Shown here in pieces: positions 32,994 to 39,411 of a stretch of DNA of 62,259 bases. The position numbers were made by a program, and so were the translations under genes. The number at the start of each line of letters is the position of its first letter. Position 1 is the first letter of the stretch. Source of the DNA: Acidimicrobiales bacterium (GTDB lineage Bacteria > Actinomycetota > Acidimicrobiia > Acidimicrobiales > SZUA-35); assembly GCA_020629695.1 (NCBI GenBank), contig JAHDCV010000008.1, positions 10,653-72,911 on the forward strand, written 5' to 3'. The notes under the pieces are model-generated. The model saw nothing but the letters and a program-made list of their open reading frames with translations. It did no database searches and was not told where the DNA came from.

Positions 32994-33955
32994 GACGCCG
33001 CCGCCAGCGCGTCGCGGACCCAGGCGGTGTCCGCGTACGAGCCGGCCGCCGTTGCGATCCTGCGACGCGAATCCGGCCCGCCGTTGCGCATCGTCGCCCG
33101 GAGCTCGGACCAGTCGATCTCGGAGATCAGCCAGCCGTCGACGGGGTCGTGGCGGAGCCCGGAGTCGGGGATGTCGAAGCCGTAGCCCTGCAGCAGCGGG
33201 ACGTACTTCTGCACGTAGGCATGACGGAGGACCTCGTTCCGTTCACTCTTGATGTGCCAGGCCAGGAGCGGGTCATCGGGCGAGGAGTCGGGGCCGAACA
33301 GCTGGACCGCCGGCATCCACCACCGTTCGAGGGCGGCCTGGAACATCTCGTGCTGGATCCGAGTGCCCTCGGCGATGCGGAGCAACATCTCCTCGCCGTG
33401 GCGCATGTGGAACCCCTCCTCGGCGATGATCCGCTTCAGCACGCGTTTGTACGGCCCATATGAGCAGTTCTGGAACACGGCCCGCTGTGACGCGAACGCC
33501 GCGGCGTCGACGAGGTAGGCGATGGCGATCTGATCCGCCCACGTGACGGCCTGGTAGTGGAACACGTTGTGGAAGCGCGTCCGCCCGGCGAAGAGATCGG
33601 CCAGCATCTGCTCCCGGTCTTTCATGCCCATGTCGGCGGCCACCATGTAGAGGAGGTGAGCGTGGCCGATCTCGTCCTGGGTCTTGGCCAGGAAGATCTG
33701 CTTCAGGCGCAGGCCGGGCGCGCGGGGAATCCAGTCCCGTTCGGTGAGGCCGCCCATGAGCTCGGAGTTCGCGTGGAGCTCGATGAAGCGGAAGACCTCG
33801 GTCCGGTAGGCCTCGGGCATGTCGTCGTGGGCCTCGACGATGCCGCCGTCGTCGAGAAACGTCTCGAACTCGTCCATGTCGGCCCAGCTCCGACCCACGG
33901 GAGGGCCGGCGAGACGGTCGGCGAGCGTGGCCGGTGTGGGATCGAGCAGGGTCAT
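32990..33955 (-). CDS. paaA: Phenylacetyl-CoA epoxidase catalytic subunit PaaA
   Basis: A 321-residue ferritin-like diiron oxygenase subunit that epoxidises the ring of phenylacetyl-CoA. Iron-ligand helices are visible as ELMGGLTERDWIPRAP, FLAKTQDEIGHAHLLY and RIIAEEGFHMRHGEE. ATG 33955 is chosen because it forms a TGATG overlap with paaK and matches the PaaA N-terminus; the longer frame upstream is a shadow of paaK. An electron-transfer partner (paaE) is expected but is not in the window. Confidence 0.95.
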   Translation of the reverse strand: MTLLDPTPATLADRLAGPPVGRSWADMDEFETFLDDGGIVEAHDDMPEAYRTEVFRFIELHANSELMGGLTERDWIPRAPGLRLKQIFLAKTQDEIGHAHLLYMVAADMGMKDREQMLADLFAGRTRFHNVFHYQAVTWADQIAIAYLVDAAAFASQRAVFQNCSYGPYKRVLKRIIAEEGFHMRHGEEMLLRIAEGTRIQHEMFQAALERWWMPAVQLFGPDSSPDDPLLAWHIKSERNEVLRHAYVQKYVPLLQGYGFDIPDSGLRHDPVDGWLISEIDWSELRATMRNGGPDSRRRIATAAGSYADTAWVRDALAAAS

Positions 33956-35241
33956 CACAGCTCCCGGAGGTCGTGGGTTCGGGCGAGCTTGCCGCCTTCG
34001 GATCGGGGGACCGAACCCGGCGGTTCGACCGTCGTGGCCACGCCGAGGCCGAGCGTCGAGCGCAGCGCCTCGGTCACCTCGAGGGCCAGCCGCTCGTCGT
34101 CGCCGTGGTGGGCCGCACTCGGTTCGACCCGGATCTCGAGCGTGTCGAGTGTGCCCTCGCGGCGGACGACGAGCTGGAAGTGCGGACTGACGCCGTCGAC
34201 GGTGAGGAGTGCGTGCTCGACCTGTGACGGGTACACGTTCACGCCCCGGATGACGAGCATGTCGTCGGCCCGACCGACCACGAACGACATGCGGGCGTGG
34301 GTCCGACCGCACGGGGACGGTTCGCGGGTGAGCGAACACAGGTCGCCGGTCCAGTACCGCAACACGGGGAAGGCCTGCTTGGTCAGTGACGTGAGGACGA
34401 GCACGCCGATCTCGCCGTCGGGCAGGCGTTCGCCGGTGTCGGGGTCCACGATCTCGGGCAGGAAGTGGTCCTCCATGATGACGAGACCGTCGCGGTCGGC
34501 CGTCTCGCACGACACACCCGGACCGATGACCTCGCTGAGGCCGTAGATGTTGACCGCGGTCAGACCCAACCCGGCCTCGATGGCCTCGCGCATCTGGAGC
34601 GACCACGGTTCGGCGCCGAGGATCCCGACCCGGAGGGATGACGACGGGCCGCGCTCGCCGAGGAGTTCCGCGAGGGTGAGCGCGTAGGAGGGGGTGCAGC
34701 AGATCGCCTCGGGTGCGAAGTCCTCGAGCAGCATGAGCTGTCGTTCGGTGTTGCCGCCCGAGACGGGCACGACGTTGATGCCCGCGGCTTCGGCGCCACC
34801 GTGCAGCCCGAGGCCGCCGGTGAACAGTCCGTAGCCGTAGGCGTTGTGGAGCATCCAGCCGGGCTCGATGCCCGCACCTCGGAGGCAGCGGGCCACACAC
34901 TCGGCGAAGATCTCGAGATCCTCGGCGGTGTAGCCGACGACGGTCGGCTTGCCGGTCGTGCCCGACGAGGCGTGGATCCGCGCGAGTTGGTCGCGGGGCA
35001 CCGTGAACAGGCCGAAGGGGTAGTGCTCCCGCAGATCCGCCTTCCGGAGGAACGGGAACGCAGCGAGGTCGTCGAGGTTCGTCGGGTCCGCGAGGTCGCC
35101 GATGCGTTCGGCGATCGGCGGACTGTGCTCCCGCAGCCGATGGATCGTCGTCCGGAGGCGCTGGAGCTGGAGCGCCTCGAGCTCGGGGCGTGGCAGGCGT
35201 TCGACGTCCGGGCGGTGGAAGCCGGGTGTGACCGGGGTCAT
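33955..35241 (-). CDS. paaK: Phenylacetate-CoA ligase
   Basis: A 428-residue AMP-forming ligase that makes phenylacetyl-CoA. P-loop HASSGTTGKPTVVGYT, the characteristic YGYGLFTGGLGLHGGAE, IYGLSEVIGPGVSCE and the C-terminal GRADDMLVIRGVNVYPSQ are diagnostic of PaaK. It is the first gene of paaK-A-D-B-C-DUF3237; all junctions overlap by 1-4 bp except the last. The ATG lies 6 nt after TAGAGT, so the operon's message is probably leaderless. The palindromic operator at 35262-35295 covers its -35. Confidence 0.95.
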   Translation of the reverse strand: MTPVTPGFHRPDVERLPRPELEALQLQRLRTTIHRLREHSPPIAERIGDLADPTNLDDLAAFPFLRKADLREHYPFGLFTVPRDQLARIHASSGTTGKPTVVGYTAEDLEIFAECVARCLRGAGIEPGWMLHNAYGYGLFTGGLGLHGGAEAAGINVVPVSGGNTERQLMLLEDFAPEAICCTPSYALTLAELLGERGPSSSLRVGILGAEPWSLQMREAIEAGLGLTAVNIYGLSEVIGPGVSCETADRDGLVIMEDHFLPEIVDPDTGERLPDGEIGVLVLTSLTKQAFPVLRYWTGDLCSLTREPSPCGRTHARMSFVVGRADDMLVIRGVNVYPSQVEHALLTVDGVSPHFQLVVRREGTLDTLEIRVEPSAAHHGDDERLALEVTEALRSTLGLGVATTVEPPGSVPRSEGGKLARTHDLREL

Positions 35242-35247
35242 GGTCGT

Positions 35248-35276
35248 ACTCTACGAAGACACCACGCGATCGTCAA
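35248..35276 (-). promoter_or_regulatory. paaK promoter TTGACG-N17-TAGAGT (leaderless)
   Basis: On the minus strand -35 TTGACG (35271-35276) and -10 TAGAGT (35248-35253) are 17 bp apart. The ATG follows the -10 by 6 nt, so no leader is expected. The -35 is one half-site of the palindrome, so a bound regulator would block polymerase. Confidence 0.65.
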
Positions 35277-35295
35277 ACCCTTGACGATCGCGTGG
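35262..35295. promoter_or_regulatory. Perfect 15-bp palindrome, paa operator
   Basis: Arms CCACGCGATCGTCAA (35262-35276) and its exact complement (35281-35295) with a 4-nt centre, between the MarR-family gene and paaK. Its core CGTCAA-N4-TTGACG recurs at 17316-17331. It could also act as a terminator stem for the MarR gene transcript, but the overlap with the paaK -35 favours an operator. Confidence 0.65.
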
Positions 35296-35319
35296 GCCTG
35301 GCGCACCTGCGGCGCGCGG

Positions 35320-35853
35320 TCACCGTTCGAACGGGGCGTCCGAGAGCTCGTCCAGGAGTCGCCGGGCGGCATCGATGCGGCGGGGTCCGAAGTCGTCGAG
35401 CCACTGGGCTTCGAGTGCGTTCTGCTGGCGGTAGGCCGCCTCGACTCTCGCGACACCGGCCTCGGTGAGCCGCACGATGACCTGGCGGCGGTCGTCCGAC
35501 GCTCGCACCCGTTCACACAGTCCATCCCGTTCGAGCGTCGTGAGTGTCGACGACACCGCGGCCCGGGTCACGCCGGACAGCCGGGTGATCCGGCGTTGTT
35601 CCAGTTCCCCCGACACCCAGACCACGAACATGACCCGGAATCCGGCCATCGAGTGACCCATGGGTCGGTGGACCTCGGTGTCGAGGTGCTGGATGAGCCG
35701 GGTCGCCGCACGGAACAGACGGAACGACACATCGAACGCATCGGCGTCGAGATCCGGGCCGAGCGACTCGACCTGTCGTCGGGCGAGCTCCGGAAACGGG
35801 GGCCGCGACGTCGACGCCTCGCCCGATGGCGCCGATCGGTCGTCACCGGGCAT
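35320..35853 (-). CDS. MarR-family transcriptional regulator
   Basis: A 177-residue winged-helix protein. The core reads FRVMFVVWVSGELEQRRITR, then LSGVTRAAVSSTLTTLERDG (recognition helix) and the wing VRASDDRRQVIVRLTEAG. MarR dimers bind 16-20-bp palindromes and often respond to aromatic acids or their CoA esters, so it is the natural candidate to bind the palindrome 24 bp downstream of its stop and control paaK. It is co-transcribed with the paaI-like gene (TGATG overlap at 35853). The true start is ATG 35853; the much longer open frame upstream is non-genic. Confidence 0.85.
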   Translation of the reverse strand: MPGDDRSAPSGEASTSRPPFPELARRQVESLGPDLDADAFDVSFRLFRAATRLIQHLDTEVHRPMGHSMAGFRVMFVVWVSGELEQRRITRLSGVTRAAVSSTLTTLERDGLCERVRASDDRRQVIVRLTEAGVARVEAAYRQQNALEAQWLDDFGPRRIDAARRLLDELSDAPFER

Positions 35854-36314
35854 CAGCGGAGACCGCCGGGGACCTGGCGGGTCCGGCCGCGGGTGACTGC
35901 GAGGACGACACCCTCGTCGTCGGTCAGGACGACGTCGAAGATGCCGTTGCGGCCCACCGACGCGGTCTGGGTGGCCACGGCGGTCACGGTGCGCCCGAGA
36001 CGACCGGGAGCGAGGAAGTCGATCTCGATCCCGGTCGCGAACGCCTGGACGCCCGATGCATTGGACGCGAACGCCATCGCGGTGTCGGCGAGCGTGAGCA
36101 GGAAACCACCGTGGCACACACCGAGGCCGTTGAGATGGCGATCCTCGAGCCGGAGCCGGGTCGTGCATCGTCCGGGTTCGGCCGACACCAACTCGATGCC
36201 GAGACCTCGAGAGGCCTCGTCCGCAGCCCACATCGTCGCCACGGGATCGGTGGCGACGGTCCCGGCAGCGGGTTCGTCGGGCACGGGCTCGATCGGCGCG
36301 GGATCGGGGGGCAT
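35853..36314 (-). CDS. paaI: PaaI-type hotdog thioesterase
   Basis: A 153-residue hotdog-fold protein with the PaaI hallmark LNGLGVCHGGFLLTLADTAMAFASNA (shown in parts: HLNGLGVCHGGFL and ADTAMAFASN). PaaI hydrolyses ring-hydroxylated or dead-end phenylacetyl-CoA esters and so protects the CoA pool. ATG 36314 has AGGAGGAA just upstream. It is the first gene of a two-gene unit with the MarR regulator. The N-terminal 30 residues are Pro/Ala-rich and not conserved. Confidence 0.85.
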   Translation of the reverse strand: MPPDPAPIEPVPDEPAAGTVATDPVATMWAADEASRGLGIELVSAEPGRCTTRLRLEDRHLNGLGVCHGGFLLTLADTAMAFASNASGVQAFATGIEIDFLAPGRLGRTVTAVATQTASVGRNGIFDVVLTDDEGVVLAVTRGRTRQVPGGLR

Positions 36315-36458
36315 GGGTTCCTCCTGGCCTCGCCCGCGGAGCACGAGGCGATGCAGCCCACGATGTTGTCACCTCCCGGCGGCCGGGGCGAGCGTCCGCC
36401 GGCCGGCCCGGCGCTGCCGTCGGGTGGGCCGAACCGGACTCGCCGGCCCGTGAAGCGT

Positions 36459-36464
36459 TAGGGT
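36459..36464 (+). promoter_or_regulatory. Candidate -10 (TAGGGT) of sodN
   Basis: TAGGGT about 46 nt upstream of the sodN ATG, in the 196-bp divergent region with the paaI unit. The leader contains ACGAGGA near the start. No nickel-regulator (Nur) box could be recognised by eye. Confidence 0.35.
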
Positions 36465-36510
36465 CTCGGCCAACACCCCCGAAGACTTCGACCCACGAGG
36501 ACTCGACACC

Positions 36511-36966
36511 ATGTTGCACCGTCTGCTCACCGCTCTCGATCGCGTCGCCCCGGCGCCCGCCGTCTCCGCCCACTGCGATGGCCCCTGCGGCGTCTACGAC
36601 CCCGCCTCGGCCCGCATCGCTGCCGAGTCGGTCGTCGCCATGACGAAGAAGATCCTCGACCTCGACATGTCGAGCGGCATCGAGGCGCACAACACGTTCA
36701 GCCGGTTCGTCGCCATCAAGGAGGAGCAGGCCGAGCTGACCAAGCACGAGCTGTCGATCCTCTGGCACGACTACTTCAAGCCGAACCACCTCGAAGCCAC
36801 CCCGGATCTGCACGACATCTTCTGGAACGCCATCAAGGCCGCCTCGGCGTGCAAGACCTCCGTCAGCCTCGAGAACTGCGAAGCGCTCATGGCCGCCGTC
36901 GAGAACGTGCACAACATCTTCTGGGCCTCGAAGGGCAAGGACGTGCCCTTCGTGACCGTCAGCTGA
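36511..36966 (+). CDS. sodN: Nickel superoxide dismutase precursor
   Basis: A 151-residue Ni-SOD precursor. The nickel hook HCDGPCGVYDP follows a 20-residue leader, so cleavage before His21 would expose the His1, Cys2 and Cys6 ligands. The remaining four-helix-bundle sequence (AESVVAMTKKILDL, HNTFSRFVAIKEEQA, LWHDYFKPNHLE) is standard and the mature length near 131 residues is about normal. Position 4 of the hook is Gly where Streptomyces has Leu. It removes superoxide in the cytosol. The next gene is its maturation protease. Confidence 0.95.
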   Translation: MLHRLLTALDRVAPAPAVSAHCDGPCGVYDPASARIAAESVVAMTKKILDLDMSSGIEAHNTFSRFVAIKEEQAELTKHELSILWHDYFKPNHLEATPDLHDIFWNAIKAASACKTSVSLENCEALMAAVENVHNIFWASKGKDVPFVTVS

Positions 36967-36967
36967 T

Positions 36968-37345
36968 GTGCGGCCGGCCCGATCGGCCGGTCTCGTCATG
37001 ATCATCGCCGCCGTCGAACTCCTGGCCTGGGCCGGGCGGAGACGGCGGCGATGCCGCGTCCAGGGGCGGTCGATGGAGCCGACCCTGCTCGACGGACAGT
37101 TCGTGCTCGTCGACCCCGGCCGGCCCGTTCGTCCCGGTGACGTCGTCGTCGCCCGCCATCCGGCACGCCCCGGGCTCGAGCTCATCAAGCGGGTCGGCGC
37201 GATGGAGGACGACCGGGTCGACCTTCGCTCCGACAACCTCGACCAGGGCACCGACAGTCGGCACTTCGGCCCCGTCGAGACCGGCTCGGTTCTCGGCGTC
37301 GTGACGTTGGTGTTGTCCGACCCCGCACGACGTCTCGACGCCTGA
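36968..37345 (+). CDS. sodX: Ni-SOD maturation protease (S26-like)
   Basis: A 125-residue signal-peptidase-like Ser/Lys protease that should cleave the SodN leader to free the nickel hook. Nucleophile region GRSMEPTLLDGQFVLVD and general-base Lys in LELIKRVGA are in the expected order, and an NSxDSRxFGPV-like box appears as NLDQGTDSRHFGPV. GTG 36968 begins 1 nt after the sodN stop; ATG 36998 is an alternative that trims ten residues. The short N-terminal hydrophobic stretch may be only a weak anchor. Confidence 0.88.
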   Translation: MRPARSAGLVMIIAAVELLAWAGRRRRRCRVQGRSMEPTLLDGQFVLVDPGRPVRPGDVVVARHPARPGLELIKRVGAMEDDRVDLRSDNLDQGTDSRHFGPVETGSVLGVVTLVLSDPARRLDA

Positions 37346-37363
37346 GCGGGCGGGCCACCTCGC

Positions 37364-37369
37364 TAGCCT
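37364..37369 (+). promoter_or_regulatory. -10 element TAGCCT of ABC-F gene (leaderless)
   Basis: TAGCCT ends 7 nt before the GTG at 37377. Confidence 0.5.
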
Positions 37370-37376
37370 CGGGCCG

Positions 37377-39359
37377 GTGCTGTCGGTCTCGGGTCTGTCC
37401 AAAGCCTTCGGGGGCCGCACCCTGTGGTCCGATGTCGGGTTCCGGGTCCTCCCAGGCCAACGCATGGCGCTGGTCGGTGGCAACGGGGCGGGCAAGACGA
37501 CGCTGATCGAGGCACTCGTCGGACTCGGGGAGGTCGATGCCGGTGAGATCTCGATGTCGAAGGACACCCGCGTCGGGTACCTGCCCCAGGAGCTGATGGA
37601 GGCCTGGTCGGGAACGGTCCTCGAAGAGGTCATGCGCGGCTCGACCGAGATCCTCGAGCTGGAGGCCGAACTCCGCCGACTCGAAGCCGCACTCGGGGAG
37701 ATCTCCGACGATGCCGCGGGGGAGAGGGTGCTCGCCGCCTACGGCGACGCCCAGACACGGTTCGAACAGCTCGGCGGGTACCAGCTCGAGTCCGAGGCCC
37801 GTCGCATCCTCGGCGGCCTCGGGTTCACCACCTCGGCGATGGACGGTCCGCTCGGTGAACAGTCGGGTGGCTGGCAGATGCGGGCGGCGCTGGCCCGGCT
37901 CCTGCTGCAGAAGCCCGACGTCCTGGTGCTCGACGAGCCGACCAATCATCTCGACGTCGACTCGGTCGGCTGGCTCGAAGAACAGCTCCGGGCGTTCCCC
38001 GGTGCGCTGATCTTCGTCTCCCACGATCGCGACTTCATCGATGCGGTCGCGGATCGTGTGCTCGAGATCGCCCATCGGCAGGCGATCCTCTACGTCGGCG
38101 GCTTCGCCGAGTTCATCGTCGCCCGTGAGGAGCGGGTCAAACAGGCCGAGGCCGCGGCAGCCCAGCAGGCCCGCAAGGTCGCCCACATCGAAGCCTTCGT
38201 CGAGCGGTTCCGATACAAGGCGACGAAGGCCCGACAGGTCCAGAGCAGGATCAAGACACTCGAGAAGCTCGAAGAGATCCAGGTGCCCCAGCGCGACGAT
38301 CTGAAGATCGCGTTCGGCTTCCCCGAGCCGGGGCGGTCGAGCCGCGTCGTGGTCGAGATCGAGGACGCCACGGTGGGGTACCCCGGCGGTCCACCGGTGA
38401 TCTCCGGTGTGGATCTGGTGATCGAGCGAGGTGAGAAGTTCGCCGTCGTCGGTCCGAACGGCGCGGGGAAGTCGACGCTCATCAAGGCGATCCTCGGACA
38501 GCTCCAGGTCGCATCCGGCTCGGTCAAACTCGGGGCCAACGTGGATGTCGCCTTCTTCGCCCAGCACCAGGTCGACGCTCTCGACCTGAGCCGCACCGTG
38601 GAGCAGGAGTTCCGCTTCGCCGTTGGTGACCAGCCGAAGAACCGGCAACTGCGAACCGTGCTGGGCTCGTTCGGTTTCTCCGGCGACGCCGTCGACCGGC
38701 GCGTCGGTGACCTCTCCGGCGGCGAGCGCACGCGCCTCGCGCTCGCCGAGACCATGTGCAACCCGGTCAACCTGCTGGTGCTCGACGAGCCCACCAACCA
38801 CCTCGACCTGCCGAGCTGTGACGTGCTCGAGGACGCCCTCAGCGTGTATCCCGGCACCGTGCTGCTCGTCAGCCACGATCGGCACCTCATCCGCAACACC
38901 GTCGATGGGCTCATCACGGTGCGCGACGGAGTCGTCGTCCGCCACGACGGGGTCGATGAATACGTGCTCAATCCGTCCCTGCCGAAGCCCGAACCGGTCG
39001 CGCCCGCTCGTGCCGCCCAGCCGGCTCGGAAGGGCAACACGGCGCGGCGCGGGGCGCAGAAGCCGGGCGCGGCTGCGGGTCGCTCGGGGTCACCGGCCGC
39101 TTCGGCGTCGAGCGGCACCGGTGGGGCGGGCGGAACCCGTGAGCTGCGCAAGACGGTCGCCCGGCTCGAGAAACAGGTCGGCCGGGCCGAGGAGACCGTG
39201 GCCGAGCTGCAGCGGCAACTCGCCGATCCGGCGATCTACGACGACCCGGATCGGTTGGCCGCGGTCGTGGCCGAGCACGACAAGGCGAAGGACGCCTCCC
39301 ACGACAAGATGGTCGAGTGGGAGACGGCGATGCGTCGCCTCGAACGCGCCGGGGGCTGA
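37377..39359 (+). CDS. ABC-F family ATPase (Uup/EttA-like)
   Basis: A 660-residue protein with two ABC ATPase domains and no membrane segment, so a soluble ribosome-associated ABC-F factor. Walker A GGNGAGKTTL (about residue 40) and GPNGAGKSTL (about 364); signatures SGGWQM and LSGGERTRLALAE; Walker B VLVLDEPTNHLD in both halves. The linker (about 240-300) is basic and helical. After the second domain an Ala/Pro/Lys-rich linker leads to a C-terminal coiled coil (about 582-655), the Uup arrangement. ABC-F proteins act on stalled or antibiotic-bound ribosomes; no specific resistance role can be claimed. Confidence 0.9.
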   Translation: MLSVSGLSKAFGGRTLWSDVGFRVLPGQRMALVGGNGAGKTTLIEALVGLGEVDAGEISMSKDTRVGYLPQELMEAWSGTVLEEVMRGSTEILELEAELRRLEAALGEISDDAAGERVLAAYGDAQTRFEQLGGYQLESEARRILGGLGFTTSAMDGPLGEQSGGWQMRAALARLLLQKPDVLVLDEPTNHLDVDSVGWLEEQLRAFPGALIFVSHDRDFIDAVADRVLEIAHRQAILYVGGFAEFIVAREERVKQAEAAAAQQARKVAHIEAFVERFRYKATKARQVQSRIKTLEKLEEIQVPQRDDLKIAFGFPEPGRSSRVVVEIEDATVGYPGGPPVISGVDLVIERGEKFAVVGPNGAGKSTLIKAILGQLQVASGSVKLGANVDVAFFAQHQVDALDLSRTVEQEFRFAVGDQPKNRQLRTVLGSFGFSGDAVDRRVGDLSGGERTRLALAETMCNPVNLLVLDEPTNHLDLPSCDVLEDALSVYPGTVLLVSHDRHLIRNTVDGLITVRDGVVVRHDGVDEYVLNPSLPKPEPVAPARAAQPARKGNTARRGAQKPGAAAGRSGSPAASASSGTGGAGGTRELRKTVARLEKQVGRAEETVAELQRQLADPAIYDDPDRLAAVVAEHDKAKDASHDKMVEWETAMRRLERAGG

Positions 39360-39411
39360 ACGATCCGCGGATCGGTGCCGATGTCGGCGCCGCTGCGGAC
39401 CGCCTCCGCCG

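Noticed and set aside
32990-34900. Open frame of 636 codons on the minus strand covering paaA and more
   Set aside because: Only the last 321 codons (from 33955) match PaaA; the upstream part is Arg/Pro-rich out-of-frame translation of paaK.
35262-35295. Palindrome as rho-independent terminator of the MarR gene
   Set aside because: No T-tract on the minus strand, and one arm is the paaK -35 at a 17-bp spacing from TAGAGT; the shared core at 17316 has no gene end of the same strand just before it. Operator is preferred.
35320-37251. Open frame of 643 codons on the minus strand ending in the MarR gene
   Set aside because: Only the last 177 codons are MarR-like; the rest runs antisense through sodN/sodX and shadows paaI.
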